Assembly: GCF_004011695.2 (NCBI RefSeq)
Contig: NC_082412.1
Coordinates: 1,612,001-1,676,000 of the forward strand
Reading direction: 5' to 3'
Length of the DNA: 64,000 nt
Origin: Ascochyta rabiei
Lineage: Eukaryota; Ascomycota; Dothideomycetes; Pleosporales; Didymellaceae
The notes under the pieces are model-generated. The model was not told the DNA's origin. It made no database searches and saw nothing but the letters and a program-made list of their open reading frames with translations. The position numbers were made by a program, and so were the translations under genes. Positions 1-10,612 of this stretch are shown in pieces; positions within the stretch are counted from its first letter, which is position 1; every line of letters starts with the position of its first letter.

Positions 1-850
1 TACTCGAACATGATCTTCTTGCCTCTGAGCAGCGTACCTCCCAGCAGCTTGCCAACTGCGTATCCAACATACGCACCGGTAACAATCGTAACGGGCCACT
101 TCTGCCACTCGCGGTCCCTAGATAAGTCAGCATTTTGATCATCGCCCATATCGTAGTATGTACATACCAATCCAACGGGATGGGCACAGCGCCCAGCCAA
201 GCACCCAACACAGTCCCAATCATACCCCCGTAGACCTCATCAATAGGCAGTAGAAGCGCCACAGCCTCCCTCCAGGTCTCACCATTGACACCATGCACGT
301 AGACCAACGGCAGCGTACTCAGTACCGCGATGTGTGCGCCAGCCAAGAGTGTATGCGTGTGATGCGTGGTCACCGGGGCGCCGAACAGAACGAGGGTTGC
401 AGTAAGTAGCGGCGTCGACGCCAGCGTTGTGAGAAGGAGGGAGAGGAAAGCCGGCTATGCAATGTGTCAGCGGACTTGCCACTACGTCCATGTGAAGAAG
501 TCCCAACATACAACAATCGTCCCGTTGATGCCCTTCTCGATCTTGCCAGGCGCAACTTTTTTCTTATCGCCCAGCTTCTGCTTCCTGATCTGTGTCGTGC
601 TCGTGCCGCTTGTTGGCGGAAGGCATACTGCCACAAATGCTATTTGTAGGACAGCGAGGGGCAGCAGCGTGCTGAGGAGTGCGGGGACAGGGTCGGCGAC
701 CAAGTCGTTGAACTTGTATGCGTAGATTGAGAGTACAAGAATTGGGTGAATGTGCGTATAGACGCGCGCCGCGTTGGTGTTGAGAGGCTCAACAGGCATT
801 GTGGGTGCTGTGGGTGCGGGAGCAGCGGGGATGCCGGTTGCACTGGCCAT
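1..850 (-). CDS. GPI11: GPI11 / PIG-F, GPI-anchor ethanolamine-phosphate transfer subunit (3' end at window edge)
   Basis: Multi-pass ER membrane protein that in known family members supports transfer of ethanolamine phosphate onto the GPI precursor, acting with GPI7 and GPI13. The ATG is at 850-848. Exons read 850-512, 454-168 and 117 to the window edge; both introns (455-511, 118-167) start GTATGT, contain CTGAC and end TAG, and all phases join cleanly. The last exon reads [19 protein letters not shown] and continues with KLLGG, the conserved PIG-F C-terminus, and reaches the window start at a codon beginning TA, so the stop may be one base outside. About 247 residues are visible, near the usual fungal length. 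Long hydrophobic stretches follow the Pro-rich start. The family call is from motif recognition and I am confident of it. Confidence 0.87.
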
Positions 851-1195
851 TTTAATGACTTGAAGCGGGGGGTGCGGGTGTCGCAGAGAAGATTTTTCGT
901 GGTAATTCACGTGTCGATTGTAGCTCAAAGGAGTGGAAGTGGCGCCTGGCCGTGTGGTTGCTGTTTTGGTGTTGATGTGAAGGGTTTGGAAATGTTGTCC
1001 GTGCAGGGTTAACATCTAGCGCGAGAAATCCCCGAGCACCTCGATGGTTTCACCATGCAGGGTAATTTGAGGCATTACGCTTTTCCGATTGCTTTTGATG
1101 GTCTTGGACGATGTTCAAAGCAGTTGCCTGTCCTCTAACAAGTGCGGTTCTCGTGACATGTGCTTGCACCTAGGCCATCCTGCAGCAGATGCTCT

Positions 1196-2210
1196 CTACT
1201 CCTTCTTGGGAAGCAAGTTCCTCAGCGACAGATCGTACACAACATCCTCCACATCCTTCACCCTGTACTTCAGCCCATCACTACGGCGGCGCAAGCTGTC
1301 GTTCTTCAGGTTGAGAATCTGGAAGCCGGCAAACAAGTCCTTGACGAACTGGTTGATAAGGATGGGACGTTCGTAGTCACCAAGCGTGACGGCGTTGCGT
1401 GCCAACCGAGTCTGTGAGAACGATTAACAACGTGAAGCAGAGTGTATGGGCAAGGCATCATACCAGCTCTTCAACGAGTGAGATGAGCGACTGCAGGTAC
1501 TCCTCAAGCGTAAGGTGGAACTCGTCTCGCTCCTTGAGATTGACTGGGACTGTGAGGTGTTAGCTGTCTGCTTCGTCCGTTGTGCGCGATCACATACTCT
1601 TCAGAATCTCGCCCAGCTCTTCGATGGTGAGCAGTCTTCCGGCCTTGATTTCGCCTGAATCATACTTGTACCCGCCGAGCCAGCCCCAGAAAAGAAGACC
1701 CTCGACCTGTCGAGATGTGAGTGAGACGCTTCGAGAGGAAAGCAGTGACGTACCGCGCCCTGCATCTGACGAGACCACATGTTGTTGAACTTGTAGTACG
1801 GCAGCTTGGATGCAGCTTGCGACAGCTTCGATACATCCTCGACGACAGTGTTGATGGACTCTTCGGCCGCCTTGAGGACCTCGGGAACTGCATCGTGAAT
1901 GAGCAATTGCTTGTTGCCCTCCTAGCTGTCAACTTACGGTTGGCAACAGGTGTCGAGTGTGCTCTTGACAGTACGAATGAAACATTGCGGTCTGGAGTGA
2001 GTCAGTAGGTGTTTTTCGACTGTTGTCGGCGCCATACTGTGCTTCTCGAGCGCTTGGATGATGTCTTTCAGCTCCTGTCACGTTATGAGTGCGTGTTCAC
2101 GTGCAGCTAGCAGGGCGGCCTCTCACATCACGAACAGCTGTGTCTTCATCGACGCGCGCCTGGAGGTCCTGGAAGATGGCCGGATCGACCATGCCTGATT
2201 GTGACGACAT
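1196..2210 (-). CDS. Translin-like RNA/DNA-binding protein, reading frame apparently broken once
   Basis: Translin binds single-stranded RNA and DNA and with TRAX forms the C3PO nuclease. The ATG is at 2210. Readable exons end with the family signature NLKNDSLRRRSDGLKY (around 1300) and VEDVVYDLSLR just before the stop at 1196. A middle exon carries PYYKFNNMW (about 1790) and the next GLLFWGWLGGYKYDSGE. Introns are short and phased, except between VLSRAHSTPVAN (about 1945) and LLIHDAVPEVLK (about 1895). There the only donor and acceptor are 16 nt apart, too short for an intron, and the two sides differ by one nucleotide in phase. A 53-nt intron with donor GTACTG would restore frame but remove the conserved SRAHSTP segment. 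So this is either a damaged gene, a sequence error, or an unusual splice. Confidence 0.72.
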
Positions 2211-2659
2211 TGTGTTGCGCAGGTAGTGTATCTTCTGGTGATACTTTGCACGCAGCAGGTGAAGGTGTTGTTGTTTGGGACAGCAAATGGCGACAAAAAA
2301 TTTGACCTCAACTCACTCGCAACGTCACGACATCAGCGTAGGCAGACCGCTGTTGCGCGACGGTTCAACATTCAGTCTCTCGTTGCTGGCTACGAACAGA
2401 TCCACGGTACGGCAAAAGCGCTTATACATTCACTTCATGGCTTCACGCTGACATGACGCAGTCCACAAGCATAGTCGCGTCACAATCACGGTAGCTTCCA
2501 CTCGTTCGTGCGCAAGGCAAACATTGTTGATATGTTCCCTTGGACGCGCTTCTAGGCCGACGCGTGCGGATAAAGGTAGTTATTTTGCAATATCCAACGA
2601 TGAGAAGCTGAGACGCCTTCTTCAACCAGCTGCGCGAGGCAGACTGAGTCAACGAAAAG
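2211..2659. other. Intergenic between translin start and U2 snRNA 3' end
   Basis: No coding exon recognised on either strand. It should contain the translin promoter and the U2 3'-end processing region. Short open frames here match no family I know. Confidence 0.4.
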
Positions 2660-2842
2660 GTCGCGTACACCGGAGGTAGTGAAATACCGGCGACACTGTG
2701 CCAATGAGTATGAGCAAGCCCAGGGACCCAAAGGCGGTTTTCAAAAATCAGAATAATCGATTTGTTTCGTAAAACAGTTTTAGCGATTAAACTAAAAAGA
2801 ACAGATACTACACTTGATCTAAGCCAAAAGGCAAAGAGAGCT
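2660..2842 (-). ncRNA. U2 spliceosomal snRNA
   Basis: On the minus strand the 5' part reads TTTGCCTTTTGGCTTAGATC followed by AAGTGTAGTATCTGTTCTTT, the near-invariant start of U2. The GTAGTA branch-point recognition element is at 2811-2806. It pairs with intron branch sites during spliceosome assembly. Further 3' lies a Sm-site-like GATTTTTGA at about 2749-2741. The 3' stem-loop IV core GGTATTTCACTACCTCC (about 2688-2672) closely matches the conserved U2 loop that binds U2A'/U2B''. Total length of about 183 nt equals that of fission-yeast-type U2. The exact 5' and 3' ends are estimated from conserved structure, not mapped. It reads in the same direction as the translin gene, about 450 bp upstream of the translin start. 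Confidence 0.92.
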
Positions 2843-2875
2843 AAAGAAGAAAGGAGGAGGGCGAGGGTCGCACGA

Positions 2876-2883
2876 TTTATATA
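2876..2883 (-). promoter_or_regulatory. TATA box of the U2 snRNA gene
   Basis: The minus strand reads TATATAAA at 2883-2876, about 34-40 nt before the predicted U2 5' end. This is the expected place for a pol II TATA element of a fungal snRNA gene. Assignment rests on position and sequence only. Confidence 0.65.
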
Positions 2884-3339
2884 CCCTTATTGGGCGCTAG
2901 AGCCAGTTTGGGTTCAACCACAGCATAAGCGACAGAGTTCAGGGTGGGTGACCATCCGCAGCCGGGGTTTCGCCGGCGGCCGCAGAACATCGACCGATGC
3001 CGACGGCTTTCCATGCACACCTCTCCAACATGTCATAAGGAACGTTGCAGAATACATCACTGCACGAGACCAAGAACCACTGGGAATGTCTGGAAGCTTT
3101 GCGACCATCCGGAAACTACCGATCAACGCAGCCTCGCGTTCGAGTACATTGCAGTCATCTTACATCTTGTCTCCTCTTCCATGTTGTATGCCATGGACCA
3201 GGAAACGGCGCTGTCAGTATTGACGATAGTAACGAGGTGCATAATTTTCTTGGACGCGCGCTATTCGAGCGCAATTGTATAGCCTACACCCACGTCTCGC
3301 ATCAGCGGACAAAAAGACCTCCTTAAGCCTACCTGAGAG

Positions 3340-3835
3340 GACATGTCAAACTTGACAGTCAAGGAAGTTGAACAGAAGTACACAGTTGGAGATCTGAGGC
3401 AGAAAGAAGGAAGAAGTGGCCGGAAGAGCTTAAGGGATGGACAGATGATATGTCTGTGGAATCTCTTCACCTTATCGGACTTACGAGGTTACTCAGTCAT
3501 ATTGTGAAGGAGCGACTACAAGGGAAGGTGGTTGCAAATCTTATAGTACCTCAGGTAACTTGATATTATCTATCTGTAGATGCTGCGACGGTATAAGGTG
3601 GATTGTCTGCACTACAGTGGCACAGTGTCACAGACTAGAGGGATTGACATCCAGAATGCCTTCAGAATAACAGGCAACCCTCGACCAATACTGATGACGG
3701 CTAGAGCAGAAAGCGTAGGTCTGAATTTGACGGCTGGAACGTGCGTTACCATAGCTGAGAGAGTGGTGGACCCAGATCGTGGTGGCACAGTCGATCTCCC
3801 GTTCAAGCAGTATTTCTGGAGGCCTTCAGTGTGGC
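3340..3835 (+). pseudogene. Relic of an SNF2-family helicase (C-terminal helicase domain)
   Basis: Codons from 3580 read MLRRYKVDCLHYSGT, then DIQNAFR, then ESVGLNLTAGTCVTIAERV. This matches the C-terminal helicase lobe of SNF2/Rad5-like ATPases (motif V region GLNLT). The frame then runs into unrelated residues and stops at 3870, so motif VI (QxxGRxxRxGQ) is missing. Upstream, 3435-3540 reads in pieces such as GLTRLLSHIVKERLQGKVV, and a 25-nt GTAACT...GTAG gap separates it from the second block. The N-terminal ATP-binding lobe is absent. This is a degraded fragment. Such helicases are common in repeat-rich fungal regions, which fits this gene-poor stretch. Confidence 0.7.
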
Positions 3836-3870
3836 TGTTACTGCTTTTCATCTTTAAGAGAAGTCGCTGA

Positions 3871-4719
3871 AGTCTCATAACTTCTTTTAAGGTTTTCAGA
3901 TGGGTTAGAAAATATCATAGAATACCCCCGACATTATCAACAGCTCTTGGCTTCTAGCCAGCTTTTGCGAGAGAGCACCCATGAACATATGTTAAGCACT
4001 GCAGTACAGGATATATACTCCATAAAGTAACAAAGTGCAGAGATATTACGATCAGTTAAGAAGAGCAAGCATGCAGTATGCAACGCATCTTACTTCAGCC
4101 GTCCCTGTACATTTCGAAACGGTTCCCTTAATCTTCTCTGGATTAAGCTTTATCCCCCAACTCTCCTCTGCACAGCGGCTTGATTCCTGTCTTTAGCGGG
4201 GGAAATTTACATGCGCCCATTGAATAAAACTGGAGGGAAGAGGGGCCAGCCAAGCAAGACGAAGTAGCCAGGGAGAAAACTGCCTCGTGTAAGTGCTACG
4301 TTCTAATTGCAGAACGGTGAAAAGCAATGGAAGATACTGAATTGATACGATATTGAGTGGGCACCGAGGAGACTTACAGTTTGCTGAACATTCTCCACTT
4401 TACATGTGAAGCGAATGAGCTTTAGCGTCTTGGGATTAGTAGGCTAGGCTGAGGTCCGACTAATTTTAACCAATATATGAGATACCTAGTAGCACAACCC
4501 AAGCTTTTCCTATTCTCACTCTCAAAATTAGCTGCTACGGTACCCTGTTCATTCTACATGCCTCACGACCTAGAAAGAAGACTATCGACGGGCGGCCTAC
4601 CACCAGTCAAAATCCGTTAGCAATTTTCTATCGAGGAAGCCTCGAGTCACGACAGTACAGCCTGCTATACCGCTTGGGCACACGAGAATACCGTGCAGAT
4701 TCCCTAGGTATGGTCAGCC
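3871..4719. other. Gene-free, AT-rich stretch
   Basis: Many stops in all frames, and no recognisable gene, RNA or repeat. Probably decayed sequence continuous with the SNF2 relic upstream. Confidence 0.4.
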
Positions 4720-5382
4720 TCAGAATTTGACATCGTAAGTGAATGCCCCCAACAGTCTCTTCAAATCTACGATACAACGTCCGAAGCTGCTAATCTGGAC
4801 TACCTTAAAAATTTTGTTAAGATGTTCTACAAAGACACGCACGAAGAATGTATAGCAGGTAGCCGCGACCAGCCTCATCGTATTGACCTCTGGGATATGC
4901 CGTTTGCTGCCGATGCGTCTGAGGAAGAGAGAATTGGTAAGTGCAAGGCCGATGTTTTGGCCGAAATCTCCGCGAGAGAGACTTCTGGAGTTAACAACTT
5001 TGTCATCCTGGAACTCCGCGGCCATGACTACCAGAGCTGGGTCACTCTTATTATTGACTAACCGGGGAAATCTTGAACTGAAGACAAAGGCAGGTTCCTT
5101 GCCGTATATTGGGGGCTTTAACCTAGCTATCTGGAAAACCTTGCGCAAGCGTATGGCGGGGACCATTAAGAACTGAAAACGAGCGCGATAAGCTACTCTC
5201 GTGATAAGTTGGCCAGCTGTTATGGAATTTGAGAAGTTTCTCTTAGCCGGTATGCCGGAGTGGTCATCTAATACTCTAGATACGGCCATCCGACCCAGGA
5301 AGAATCCCCTAAACTGTGTATAATTTATTCCCAATATATACTCTACATTCAAAACTAAGTCAACGCTGCAACGACTATTCAA
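4720..5382. other. Unexplained open frames on both strands, possible relic
   Basis: On the plus strand the frame is open from about 4723 to 5061 (about 113 codons, containing an ATG at 4822, with acidic pieces such as DLWDMPFAADASEEERIGK). It is followed by several in-frame stops whose flanking residues still look protein-like. On the minus strand 220 codons are open over the same span. I recognise neither. The plus-strand reading has the more natural composition and could be the remnant of an inactivated gene. Confidence 0.25.
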
Positions 5383-5817
5383 CCTGCGCTATCGCACGTA
5401 CGGAACAGGTAAAAATCATGATACACTGTGGATTTTAATACTTTCTATAGTTCCGTTGCTATGTATATCAAACTTATAGCTGATAACCCAATGAGTGAGA
5501 TGTAACGGGAGCACATGTTACTGGAAGTTACATCGTGAACAGGGCGATCTGGAACGAAGCGCCACAGATAAGTTGTTGGACAAAAGCTCGATGATGTAGA
5601 ATATACTCAATGGATACTATAGCCCTACGTAAGTTCAGAGAGTTTCATATGCATGAACAGCATCGGTATCCACATCCACGTACTCTGGACATTGTTTTGT
5701 TTCGTAATGACGCGCTTATTACCTCCAGAAATGTCATCGTGTATCTCATTAGCAAAGCACAGCTTGCTGAACGTTCTCCATTGATCAAAGTCAATAGCAG
5801 AGGCATACGACCACTGT

Positions 5818-6591
5818 CTATTTCTGAGAGGGTTCGGGCTTGAGCTGCTGCGAGGCTTCGAGCTGCTGTGAGGCCTGAGACTCTTTTTCCCACCACGTTA
5901 TATCAAGCTGCTCTTGCGGCATTTCAGAGGTCGGAGTCGGCTCGTTTTTGGTAGATTTGACGCGTGTGGTTGGAAGTGATTGGTAGGAAACTTTGGACGT
6001 CAGTCGATCCACGGCGACGATGGGGATTAATACCTGCATAGGAGCTGATGCCTGTGCGTTCAGTAGTCTCCATGGTAATAGATGCTTGATCTGATTTGTC
6101 TTTAGCAGGATGCTTCTGAGTCTATATAGTGGTTCAGTGGATGGAGAGCTGTGATGATAGTCAAATGCGACACTTACAACCAGATTTGAAGGTGGTGGTA
6201 TTCGCTGCTCTATAGGTGGAAAAACAAGACCGTATGGCTCGAAGAATATATCTAAAAATTTCGTAGCTTGTAGTTTGGAATCACGAAGAATGTTGAGAAA
6301 AAGAACAAAGCCGAAGGTTACCCATCGACAGAGCTTGCTGCATGGTGCTTTCCAAGCCGCGTATAGGAAGACCAGGCAAATAGCACAGTCCCCTCGGTAA
6401 CGAGGCGACCTGTCGTTGCAGAACGTATCTCCAATCAAACCTGCGCTCTGTGAGACTCTTGAACATCCCCTCGCTACGGATCGAGGTTTCTGCCCGGACG
6501 CAGTTCCGGGCCAACGCTTCACGTTCTGACACCTCGTATCAGGGGCGAAGACGCTTTTCGACGCGTTTTGCCAGTACCAGTATCTGGTCAA
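5818..6591 (-). other. Long open frame without a usable start, unknown
   Basis: There are 257 open codons on the minus strand, but the first ATG in frame occurs only near codon 190 (MQVLIPIVAV). The C-terminal part is rich in Gln, Ser, Pro and Glu and ends in repeated ASQQL units. No domain recognised. It could be the last exon of an unrecognised gene, a relic, or a chance frame. Confidence 0.25.
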
Positions 6592-7811
6592 GGTGCATGG
6601 CTATACCAAAATCGGTCACTATCGCGGAAGTACGTCGGTTTGGTGCGTCCGGTGTGGTGTTGCCAAACTCGAGGGCGACGTACAGACATAGTGGTCAATG
6701 CACACGCACGACAGAATAGGATGAGTGGTCAGAAGGGAGGGGCGGTGAGCTGAATGTAAATGACGAGTAAATGCGCTCTTCTCCCCGTTACACAGCCTTT
6801 GGATAATAATTGCCTGATCGCGCTTAGATCAGTTGCCTTGAAAAGTGAGGATGTGAGATGTAACGCCCCCTGGACGGCTGATGCAACTCAAATCGGACGA
6901 TGGTGGGATTAGTTATCTCTAACGAACACCGCAGGCGTGCCAGCCACGATGCTATCCCGGCATCCCGAACTCCTGTTGGGAGGCAGCGGTAGATATGCCC
7001 CCAGATCGCCACTGCTTGATCCTCGCCCCTGTACGCAGGCCGGAGAAGTCTTCCATCGATCTCCGTCATGATGTGAACTGTTACTGCGTTGAATTCGTAT
7101 GGTTCTCTTTTTATATCTCTTTTTTCTCTCCGCAGGAGGTCTGAATTTTGAAAATTCTAACACAAAGATCCGAGCACTGTCCCTTCCCATCCGCGCTCGC
7201 GTATATGCTATGTGGAAAACTCGAAAGTCCCACGTGCACAGTGAGAAGATCAAATGCGGAATTGAGTACATGCACAGGGACACTGCCTCAGGCTTGCGGC
7301 ACAGTCGATTGGGACATGGGCACCCATGCTGATGTTGACGTTGTGATACAGCACCACACCGGTCACTGAAAGGAGAAGTTATTCGGATGCGGGCCGCGTT
7401 CCCCAGGCGGATGCTCCCTTGTCTTACTAGAATGGCATCTTGTTCGAATGGCGGTCAGAATGTAGAGCGTGCTTGGCGCCAGTAACATAATTCAGCCTTG
7501 TTTCAGCACAATGCTTGATTGGCATTTGCGCGCTGTTTATCTAGCGCCGGTTTACGTTGACTTCGGTGATACTAAACGATTGGTTAGCACGCAACAGAAC
7601 TACTGGAAATTCCTCGAGTGTGAATGCGGAATAATATCATTGGTTGTGTCTCCTATAAGCAAGGTGGCTCAGCCCCCACGAGGACAGTGGTACGGCAAGT
7701 GACCAAGGCTACCCTCCTATTCACTGCAAGAGATTGCAATTTCGAGTTGATGTTGAGGGTACCTGGAGAGTATGTGGTGTCTCCTTACGCACAGGCAAAC
7801 ATAGAAAGTCC
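6592..7811. other. Gene-free stretch before the FAD-oxidase pseudogene
   Basis: Only short frames on both strands, none with recognisable motifs, and no RNA gene seen. Confidence 0.35.
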
Positions 7812-9540
7812 TTAGCCAATTGGACCCAGCGGAATACTTGCCACAGGCTCTTTCCCGCTCTGTCCATAGCAACTGTACATCGGGCCCTGAAAACCCGTCC
7901 AGCCCACACATTTCCAGTAGTTCAACAACCCCCTCGGTTCATACTGTTTCTTGACGCTAAGCAAACAATCGTAGTTTTGCACTAAAGAGCGTCTGTTGCC
8001 AGTTTTCCTCCATACAGTTTCCCTTGTTGGCATAACACCCTCTGCCAGGCATCAGTACTTTGAAGGGCTGAACGCTAGAAATGGTAGTGTTTTGCATCTG
8101 CGTGCACTGCGCTGAGAGGGTTTCGGCTATCCATCCGCCGCCCATGATGACGTGCCATAGGCTGTTTCTCCACAGAGGATGCGCGCTGGTCGAGTTGCCG
8201 TCTGGGTGGTTGGCGGGGCCTATCGAGTATAGCTGTGTGCTGCAGGAACCACGATCTATGTGCAAATTTGCATTGCTGTTAGGATGGCGTTGCTGAGTTT
8301 GTCGATGTTCAAGGGTGTTTGGAACAACGATCTTGGAACGAAGCGGCCGGACTCGGAGAGGCCACGCCCTGCGGGACTGTTCTTTGTTATAGCCGGTTGT
8401 TCGATTAAGTTATGCCATTCGGAGAAGTTGGGGAATGTGTGAAATGTGTTTTCTGCAATCTTGATGCCTACATAGGCGGCGAGAAAGTCGTGATACAGCT
8501 ACATGACGGTCTTGATGGCTTCGATGTCTGTTGATGGCACGTGCGGAGGGATACCATGTGATCTGGCAGCATGAAGTTGTAGCCGGCGATGCCGCTGCTC
8601 GAAAGAGTCCCCGGTTGGATGCTAATGATTTGATGATGTCGCGGAGGGCCTTGGACTCTGTGATGTCCTTCGGTATCGGCAATGAAGCTCGGAAGTAGTG
8701 TACGTAGCCGGAACTTATACGATGTCAAGATGGCGTAGTTGCCGCCTCCATCACCTTGCATAGCCCAGAAAAGGTCCGGATCAGTGCATTCGTTGACGAT
8801 CCACCTCTGACTGTCTGTAGAGGCGACATCAAATTCGGTTGCTTGGTCAACCGTCAAGCCATATTTGGGACTAAGTGGACCATGGCCGCCTCCTTGCCCA
8901 AATCCTCCGGCGATAGCTACAGAGCGGATGGAACCAATGGTGACGAGCACATTGAGAGGGTCGAAGAACTCCCACGCTTCTTGCGCTTAAACACCAGCAT
9001 TAATTTCTCCAACATTCTCGTACTGTGCCTTGCAATATTGCGGTTCAAATTTCTTGTGATACTTCATGCCTTTCATGTGGTGTATCCAGATGCCGAGCGA
9101 GTTTGCGGCACTCGATCGTCCGAAATAGTCGTGGCCAGTATTCTTGATAGAAATGCGAATGTTGTTCCGTCGAACAAAGTTCAAGGATTTTCTCACAGTA
9201 CGATTAGCCTCAGGTTGCCGTAAATGCTTTGATTGAAAGCAGTCCATTGATTTTCGGAGGGCCAGCATGCTTGCCCGGGTATACATGTATAGTTAGAGGC
9301 CCTTGTTGTCATGTTGAAACTTGAAAGCTGTTCGGGCGTGGCTAGTTGTGTATAAGCATGAGTATTTGGTATGCTCTTGGAAGCAGTGGCTATGCAGTGT
9401 AGGGAGATGATGGAGCCACACAACAGCCCGAATCGTATAATGGCCAACCTTATCTTCGATGAACTCTTATGGATCCTGGTTTGTTCTTCAACATCCATAA
9501 ACTTCTCGTTCAGCATCGGCTCGTGCTCGCTTGGAAACAT
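7812..9540 (-). pseudogene. FAD-linked (berberine-bridge-type, PCMH) oxidoreductase pseudogene
   Basis: The family oxidises small metabolites with FAD held in a PCMH domain, usually after secretion. The ATG at 9540 opens an N-terminal exon with a hydrophobic segment (about residues 31-50) and CIPGQACWPSENQWTAFN. The FAD-binding core follows as ISIKNTGHDYFGRSS (about 9140) and GGFGQGGGHGPLSPKYGL (about 8890). The C-terminus reads KYECRGLLNY-like sequence, WKCVGW and GPMYSCY (about 7860). Damage: the segment between the N-terminus and the first core motif is far shorter than in the family and changes frame; a TAA at about 8985 sits where the family has a Gln codon (GV*AQEAWEF); and the frame changes again near 8665, 8250 and 8000. 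It is clearly not functional as read. Confidence 0.85.
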
Positions 9541-10185
9541 AGGGCAAATGTCCCAGCATTCAACAAAGTAGCTTGGCTCTCTTCTGATTCAAGCCAGGAA
9601 CAACTTTCTGTTCGTTAAATCATACTGTGGTTGTAAGATTCACAGCAGATGCTCGTTGGTGCGTGTTGCTGGGAAAGATGAGATCGAACGATCGACAATG
9701 AGAATGAACGGAAAAAAAGCGCGATGGTATTGTAGGGTGCACGCCCAAGAGGCTGTTTGCAATTACTGGCCATTGGCACTTATTCGAGAGGTCTAAATAA
9801 GTCCTGCATTGTCCATGAACTAGTTCGCGGTGCGCCACAATTGGCAAATGCAAGATGGTTTACTTGAACACTCAGCCTCAGCCCCGCTATGCAAGGACCA
9901 ACTATGTTCATCTGCCCTATCATCGTCATCAACTCATAGAGGAGATAGAGTCCGCTAAGCATCAATTTAGAGTTCTCCATGAAGAAGAACGAAGTTGCCG
10001 TTGCGTGGCAAACCGATGCTGTGGTTCATGGCTGGTGGTGCAAGTTGAGCCGCGATCTTGGGAACCCCGCCCGTTCGGGTCAACACTAACCCTGGCTGCG
10101 CCTCGGCGGAGGGCTAAATTTGGTGGCCTCAGGTAATACCAGCGATTGCAACTGCGTCCAGAGGTTGTCATGAAGCAGGCTACCG
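9541..10185. other. Intergenic, short unassigned frames
   Basis: Minus-strand frames here include a hydrophobic piece (about 9870-9980) that could be a membrane-protein relic, but nothing is identifiable. Confidence 0.3.
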
Positions 10186-10460
10186 CTCCGTCTAGTGCAA
10201 ACCCAGCGTCTTTTGTGACGAGGAGTTGCAGGACTATAGGCACTAATGACAAAGCAGATGCTCGAACCACGAGTATGCAATGTTGGCCCCTTTCACTGGT
10301 GAGATAATCAACGCTCCCATCTCCGTCTAGTGCAAACCCAGCGTCTTTTGTGACGAGGAGTTGCAGGACTATAGGCACTAATGACAAAGCAGATGCTCGA
10401 ACCACGAGTATGCAATGTTGGCCCCTTTCACTGGTGAGATAATCAACGCTCCCATCTCCG
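10186..10460. repeat. Perfect 135-bp tandem duplication
   Basis: The 135 bases at 10186-10320 are repeated exactly at 10321-10455, followed by a third start of 5 bases (CTCCG, 10456-10460). I see no mismatch between copies. Because 135 is divisible by 3, a minus-strand open frame passes through both copies and repeats 45 codons (containing VVRASALSLVPIVLQLL twice). The bases just outside differ, so the unit boundaries are sharp. The identity implies a recent duplication, or an assembly artefact. Confidence 0.92.
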
Positions 10461-10612
10461 TTTTGCTTTTTGTGCACCCCGGCTCCCTTCTGATCGGCAT
10501 AGGCACCGCATCAAATCGGCTCAGGCTTCCTGATGGAGGTTCCAGGGTTTCAAGAACGCAGCAGGATAGAGCCGCCTATTAACGAGTCTAGAATATCCAC
10601 CCTAAAATCGCC

